Assembly (NCBI GenBank): GCA_019418525.1 | Contig: DYBS01000004.1 | Span: 1 to 32,756, forward strand | Direction: 5' to 3' | DNA length: 32,756 nucleotides | DNA from: Clostridiales bacterium | GTDB lineage: Bacteria > Bacillota > Clostridia > Oscillospirales > Oscillospiraceae | The notes under the pieces: model-generated | Database searches by the model: none | Told to the model about the DNA's origin: nothing | Seen by the model: only the letters and a program-made list of their open reading frames with translations | Program-made: the position numbers and the translations under genes | Part shown: one piece after another, positions 29,855 to 32,756 of the stretch | How the letters are laid out: each line of letters begins with the position of its first letter | Numbering within the stretch: the stretch's first letter is position 1

Positions 29855-30711
29855 GCAGCCGAGTGAAGAATAAGCAGCCCACCAAGATGGTGCCCGTTCC
29901 CAGCCATTCCATCATCCCCGAGCGGGACATTGACAAGGCCCCCATTCTGGAGTGCCAGCACCTGGGCATCGACTTTGGCGGCCTGACCGCCGTCAACGAC
30001 TTCAACCTAACCGTGGGCCGCACCGAGATCGCGGGCCTCATCGGCCCCAACGGCGCGGGCAAGACCACCGTCTTTAACCTGCTGACCAAAGTCTACCAGC
30101 CCACCCGCGGCACCATCCTCCTGGACGGCAAGGACACCCACGGCATGAACACCGTGCAGGTCAACCGGGCCGGTATCGCCCGTACCTTCCAGAACATCCG
30201 CCTCTTCGACAAACTCACTGTGGAGGACAACGTGAAGATCGGCCTCCACAACCAGATCCGCTACCCCATGTGGAGCGGTGTGCTCCGTCTGCCCAGCTAC
30301 TGGAAGAAGGAGAAGCTGGCCCATGAGAGCGCCATGGAGCTCCTCCACATCTTTGACATGGAGGACCTGGCCAACCACCAGGCCGGCTCCCTGCCCTACG
30401 GCGCCCAGCGCCGCCTGGAGATCGTCCGCGCCCTGGCCACCAACCCGTCCCTGCTGCTGCTGGACGAGCCGGCCGCCGGCATGAACCCCTCCGAGACCGC
30501 CGACCTCATGGAGAACATCCTGAAGATCCGCGACACCTTCCAGATCGCCATCATGCTCATCGAGCACGACATGAGCCTGGTCATGGGCATCTGCGAGGGC
30601 ATCTGCGTGCTCAACTTCGGCCAGGTCATCGCCAAGGGCACCCCGGCTGAGATCCAGGCCAACCCCAAGGTCATCGAGGCCTATCTGGGCAGTCAGAAGA
30701 AGGAGGGATGA
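29851..30711 (+). CDS. livG: Liv-type ABC transporter ATP-binding protein (LivG)
   Basis: This 286-residue ATPase has Walker A GPNGAGKTT (about residues 65-73), the family Q-loop region ARTFQNIRLFDKLTVEDNV, the LivG-type signature LPYGAQRRLEIVRAL, and Walker B LLLLDEPAAGMNP, with IEHD as the H-loop. An N-terminal extension of about 35 residues precedes the ABC core, which is slightly long for LivG. ATG 29851 overlaps the livM stop and has GGAGG upstream. Confidence 0.93.
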   Translation: MSSRVKNKQPTKMVPVPSHSIIPERDIDKAPILECQHLGIDFGGLTAVNDFNLTVGRTEIAGLIGPNGAGKTTVFNLLTKVYQPTRGTILLDGKDTHGMNTVQVNRAGIARTFQNIRLFDKLTVEDNVKIGLHNQIRYPMWSGVLRLPSYWKKEKLAHESAMELLHIFDMEDLANHQAGSLPYGAQRRLEIVRALATNPSLLLLDEPAAGMNPSETADLMENILKIRDTFQIAIMLIEHDMSLVMGICEGICVLNFGQVIAKGTPAEIQANPKVIEAYLGSQKKEG

Positions 30712-30715
30712 CGCC

Positions 30716-31417
30716 ATGCTGAAGGTCAACGACATCAATGTGTATTACGGCGCCATCCACGCCATCAAGAACATCTCCTTTGAGGTCAACGACGGCGAGA
30801 TCGTCACCCTCATCGGCGCCAACGGAGCGGGCAAGACCACCACGCTGCAGACCATCTCCGGCCTGCTGCACACCCGCACCGGTTCCATCGAGTTCATGGG
30901 CAAGAACATCGTGGGCGTGCCCCCCCACAAGGTGGTGGCCCACGGCCTGGCCCAGGTCCCCGAGGGACGCCGGGTGTTCCTCCAGATGACCGTGGAGGAG
31001 AACCTGCAGATGGGCGCCTTTACCCGCCCCAACAGCGAGATCGACCCGGGCATTGCCGACGTCTACGAGCGCTTCCCCCGTCTGAAGGAGCGGCGCAAGC
31101 AGATCGCGGGCACCCTGTCCGGCGGCGAGCAGCAGATGCTGGCCATGGGCCGCGCGCTCATGTCCAAGCCCAAGCTCCTCATGCTGGACGAGCCCTCTAT
31201 GGGCCTTGCCCCCATCCTGGTGGAGCAGATTTTCGACATCATCCAGGAGCTCAACCACGCGGGCGTCACCATCCTGCTGGTGGAGCAGAACGCCCGCATG
31301 GCGCTGTCCATTGCCCACCGTGGCTACGTGCTGGAGACCGGCAAGATCGTGGCCACCGGCACCGGTGAGCAGCTGCTGGAGGACGAGGCCGTTAAAAAGG
31401 CCTACCTGGGCGGCTAA
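30716..31417 (+). CDS. livF: Liv-type ABC transporter ATP-binding protein (LivF)
   Basis: This 233-residue ATPase has Walker A GANGAGKTT (about residue 35), QVPEGRRVFLQMTVEENL, the signature LSGGEQQMLAMGRAL, Walker B LLMLDEPSMGLAP, and LVEQNA as the H-loop region typical of LivF. The length is standard. AAGGAGG lies just before ATG 30716, 4 bases after the livG stop. It closes the five-gene operon and is followed by a terminator. Confidence 0.94.
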   Translation: MLKVNDINVYYGAIHAIKNISFEVNDGEIVTLIGANGAGKTTTLQTISGLLHTRTGSIEFMGKNIVGVPPHKVVAHGLAQVPEGRRVFLQMTVEENLQMGAFTRPNSEIDPGIADVYERFPRLKERRKQIAGTLSGGEQQMLAMGRALMSKPKLLMLDEPSMGLAPILVEQIFDIIQELNHAGVTILLVEQNARMALSIAHRGYVLETGKIVATGTGEQLLEDEAVKKAYLGG

Positions 31418-31437
31418 CGAAACCGATCCTAAAAGAA

Positions 31438-31477
31438 ACCCGCCGCGGAACGTGTTCGCTCCGCGGCGGGTCTTTTT
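31438..31477. terminator. Terminator shared by livF and the convergent GNAT gene
   Basis: ACCCGCCGCGGA (31438-31449) pairs fully with TCCGCGGCGGGT (31460-31471), followed by CTTTTT on the plus strand and TCTTTTA on the minus strand. Confidence 0.85.
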
Positions 31478-31478
31478 G

Positions 31479-31958
31479 TCAGGTGGCCAGTGCATACAGG
31501 GTGTCCCCGGTGAGACGGTATACCGTCCAGTCGGACATGGGCTCGGCCCCCATGGAGCGGTAGAAATCGATGCTGCTTTGATTCCAGTCCAGGCACCACC
31601 ACTCCATCCGCCCGCAGCCCCGCTCTACGGCAATGGCCGCCAGCCGTTTCAGAAGGGCCTTGCCATACCCCCGGCCCCGGTAGGCGGGGAGCACATACAG
31701 GTCTTCCAGATACAGCCCGGCCCGGCCCAGGAAGGTGGAAAAATTGTGAAAAAAGAGAGCAAAGCCCACCTCCAAGTCTCCCTCCAGGGCGAAGAGAACC
31801 TCGGCCTTTTGTCGGTCGAACAGCCACTCCTCCAGGGTGGCCTCATCCGCCACCACCTCATCCAGCAGATGCTCATAGTCGGCCAGCTCCCGGATAAAGC
31901 GGAGGATCAGGGGCACATCTTCCCGCTGGGCAAAGCGAAATGTCGCAACAGGGCGCAA
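31479..31958 (-). CDS. GNAT-family N-acetyltransferase
   Basis: This 159-residue acetyltransferase resembles the diamine/amino-acid acetyltransferase branch of GNAT: RPVATFRFAQREDVPLILRF at the N-terminus, YEHLLDEVVADEATLEEWLF, LYLEDLYVLPAYRGRGYGKALLKRLAAIA with the acetyl-CoA motif (RGRGYG), and VLDWN-type CLDWNQSSIDFYRSMGAEPM. The TTG at 31958 is chosen because AGGAG lies 10 bases upstream; the GTG 9 bases earlier is too close to it, and a longer extension would cover the promoter. The substrate is unknown. Convergent with livF. Confidence 0.85.
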   Translation of the reverse strand: MRPVATFRFAQREDVPLILRFIRELADYEHLLDEVVADEATLEEWLFDRQKAEVLFALEGDLEVGFALFFHNFSTFLGRAGLYLEDLYVLPAYRGRGYGKALLKRLAAIAVERGCGRMEWWCLDWNQSSIDFYRSMGAEPMSDWTVYRLTGDTLYALAT

Positions 31959-31994
31959 AATCCGCACACTCCTCTCTTGGTTTGATGTAGCTCC

Positions 31995-32023
31995 ATCATA
32001 CCATTGTTTCGCCGGGTGGGCAA
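31995..32023 (-). promoter_or_regulatory. Promoter of the GNAT gene
   Basis: On the minus strand TTGCCC (32023-32018) and TATGAT (32000-31995) are 17 bases apart, about 36 bases before the chosen start. Confidence 0.55.
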
Positions 32024-32109
32024 CTATTCCCAATGGGAGAAAAAAGATGGGCGTAGGCGACAGATTCGGCTCCTCTGCGTTGTTATAAGGGTGAAAGGGA
32101 GGTGAGCCT

Positions 32110-32592
32110 ATGGACGAGAAACGGGCGGAGGAATTGGTAAAAAATTATGCCGACACCATACTCCGCATCGGTTACACCTGGCTGGGGGACCTGGATGACG
32201 CCAAGGATGTGTGCCAGGAGGTGCTCATCCGGCTGCTGGAGGACGGGCGGACCTTTCCCGACCCCGGCCAGGAGCGGGCCTGGGTGTTGCGTGTCACCGT
32301 CAACGCCTGCAAGAACTGGAAGAAGAGCGCTTGGTTCCGCCGCCGGGCGCCGCTGGAGGAGGGGCTGCACCTGAGTGTGGAGGATCCTGAGCCGGAGGAC
32401 GGCTCCCTCCTGGCGGAGGTTAACCACCTGCCCGGCAAGTATCGGGAGGTGCTCTACCTGCGCTACTACGAGGAGTACCAGGTGGGAGAGATCGCGGAGA
32501 TTTTGGGCCAGTCCCCCGCCCTGGTGAGCACCCATCTGGCCCGGGCTAAGGCCAAACTGCGGAAACGATTGGAGGGAACGTGCTATGGATGA
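32110..32592 (+). CDS. ECF-type RNA polymerase sigma factor
   Basis: This 160-residue protein has sigma region 2 (about 5-75: ADTILRIGYTWLGDLDDAKDVCQEVLIRLLED, with the DxxQ-type segment VCQEV) and region 4 (about 105-155: LPGKYREVLYLRYYEEYQVGEIAEILGQSPALVSTHLARAKAKLRKRL), lacking regions 1 and 3, as in extracytoplasmic-function sigma factors. GGGAGGTGA precedes ATG 32110. Its end overlaps the next gene by 8 bases, the usual arrangement with a membrane anti-sigma factor. The signal and regulon are unknown. Confidence 0.9.
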   Translation: MDEKRAEELVKNYADTILRIGYTWLGDLDDAKDVCQEVLIRLLEDGRTFPDPGQERAWVLRVTVNACKNWKKSAWFRRRAPLEEGLHLSVEDPEPEDGSLLAEVNHLPGKYREVLYLRYYEEYQVGEIAEILGQSPALVSTHLARAKAKLRKRLEGTCYG

Positions 32593-32756
32593 GCGGTATC
32601 GAGTGGAGCTGGATCAGATCCGGTTGACGGAGGAGAGCAAGGCGGAGCTGGCCCGGGCGCTGGCCCGACGGCAGGAAGCGGCGCCCGCGCGGAAGAGACG
32701 CCCCTGGAGGCGCACCGCCCTGGTGCTGGCGGCGGCGGTGGCCGTTCTGGCCCTCT
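32585..32756 (+). CDS. Probable membrane anti-sigma factor, partial (C-terminus outside window)
   Basis: ATG 32585 lies inside the end of the sigma-factor gene. The visible 57 residues comprise a charged cytoplasmic N-terminus (DERYRVELDQIRLTEESKAEL, then ARRQ and a basic RKRRPWRR) followed by the start of a hydrophobic Ala/Val/Leu segment that looks like a membrane helix. This layout matches anti-sigma or DUF4179-type proteins encoded behind ECF sigma factors in Clostridia. The extracellular part is beyond the window. Confidence 0.7.
   Translation, partial: MDERYRVELDQIRLTEESKAELARALARRQEAAPARKRRPWRRTALVLAAAVAVLAL

Noticed and set aside
1..32756. CRISPR arrays, rRNA genes or complete insertion sequences.
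   Set aside because: No regularly spaced repeats, no rRNA sequence and no intact transposase or terminal inverted repeats were seen.

Overview
The window looks like a chromosomal segment of a gut-type, GC-rich member of the Bacillota, most likely Oscillospirales. The inference rests on strong AGGAGG-type ribosome binding sites, many TTG/GTG starts, an SLH-domain surface protein, a glycine-reductase-type selenoprotein, and TRAP and Liv uptake systems typical of amino-acid and organic-acid fermenters. No taxonomic marker gene is present, so this is inference.

Left edge (1-3053): a minus-strand pair, an OFA-type MFS transporter followed by an old-yellow-enzyme-type flavin oxidoreductase cut by the window edge, faces a PadR regulator. 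A perfect inverted repeat containing ATGT-N8-ACAT overlaps the promoter of the pair, so PadR repression is readable from the DNA. From 3054 to about 4200 lies AT-rich, gene-poor DNA with strong terminators and two decayed 3' ends of a valine tRNA.

Grd-like cluster (4221-13436): a GldA-type dehydrogenase, a complete TRAP transporter (DctP lipoprotein, DctQ, DctM), a GrdE-type pyruvoyl-forming subunit, a GrdB-type selenoprotein, an RpiR regulator and an FGGY kinase. The GrdB frame is interrupted by an in-frame UGA (10648-10650), followed by a hairpin of bacterial SECIS type and 88 further family-like codons; it is read here as selenocysteine. No GrdA, GrdC or GrdD is present and the substrate is unknown. 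This is the most striking system in the window.

Amidohydrolase cluster (13712-19757): two paired membrane proteins (one DUF5058), an M20 amidohydrolase, an ornithine-cyclodeaminase-family enzyme, a MalY-type PLP lyase and an EamA exporter, behind a good promoter flanked by two inverted repeats. A convergent FCD-domain regulator follows. It looks like an uptake and breakdown route for an N-acyl or peptide-like amino-acid compound.

Decay zone (20586-25390): a broken 8-oxoguanine-deaminase-type amidohydrolase, a small zinc-ribbon membrane protein, an SLH surface protein, and remnants of mobile-element genes, ending at an intact tRNA-Val(GAC). The tRNA 3' end plus its terminator recurs in degraded form at 3311-3380, so the 22 kb between may be an old island or a product of tRNA-linked rearrangement.

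Right edge (25643-32756): an SDR oxidoreductase, a complete branched-chain amino-acid-type ABC importer (LivJ-H-M-G-F) with a consensus promoter and attenuator-like hairpins, a GNAT acetyltransferase, and an ECF sigma factor overlapping the start of a probable anti-sigma gene cut by the window edge.
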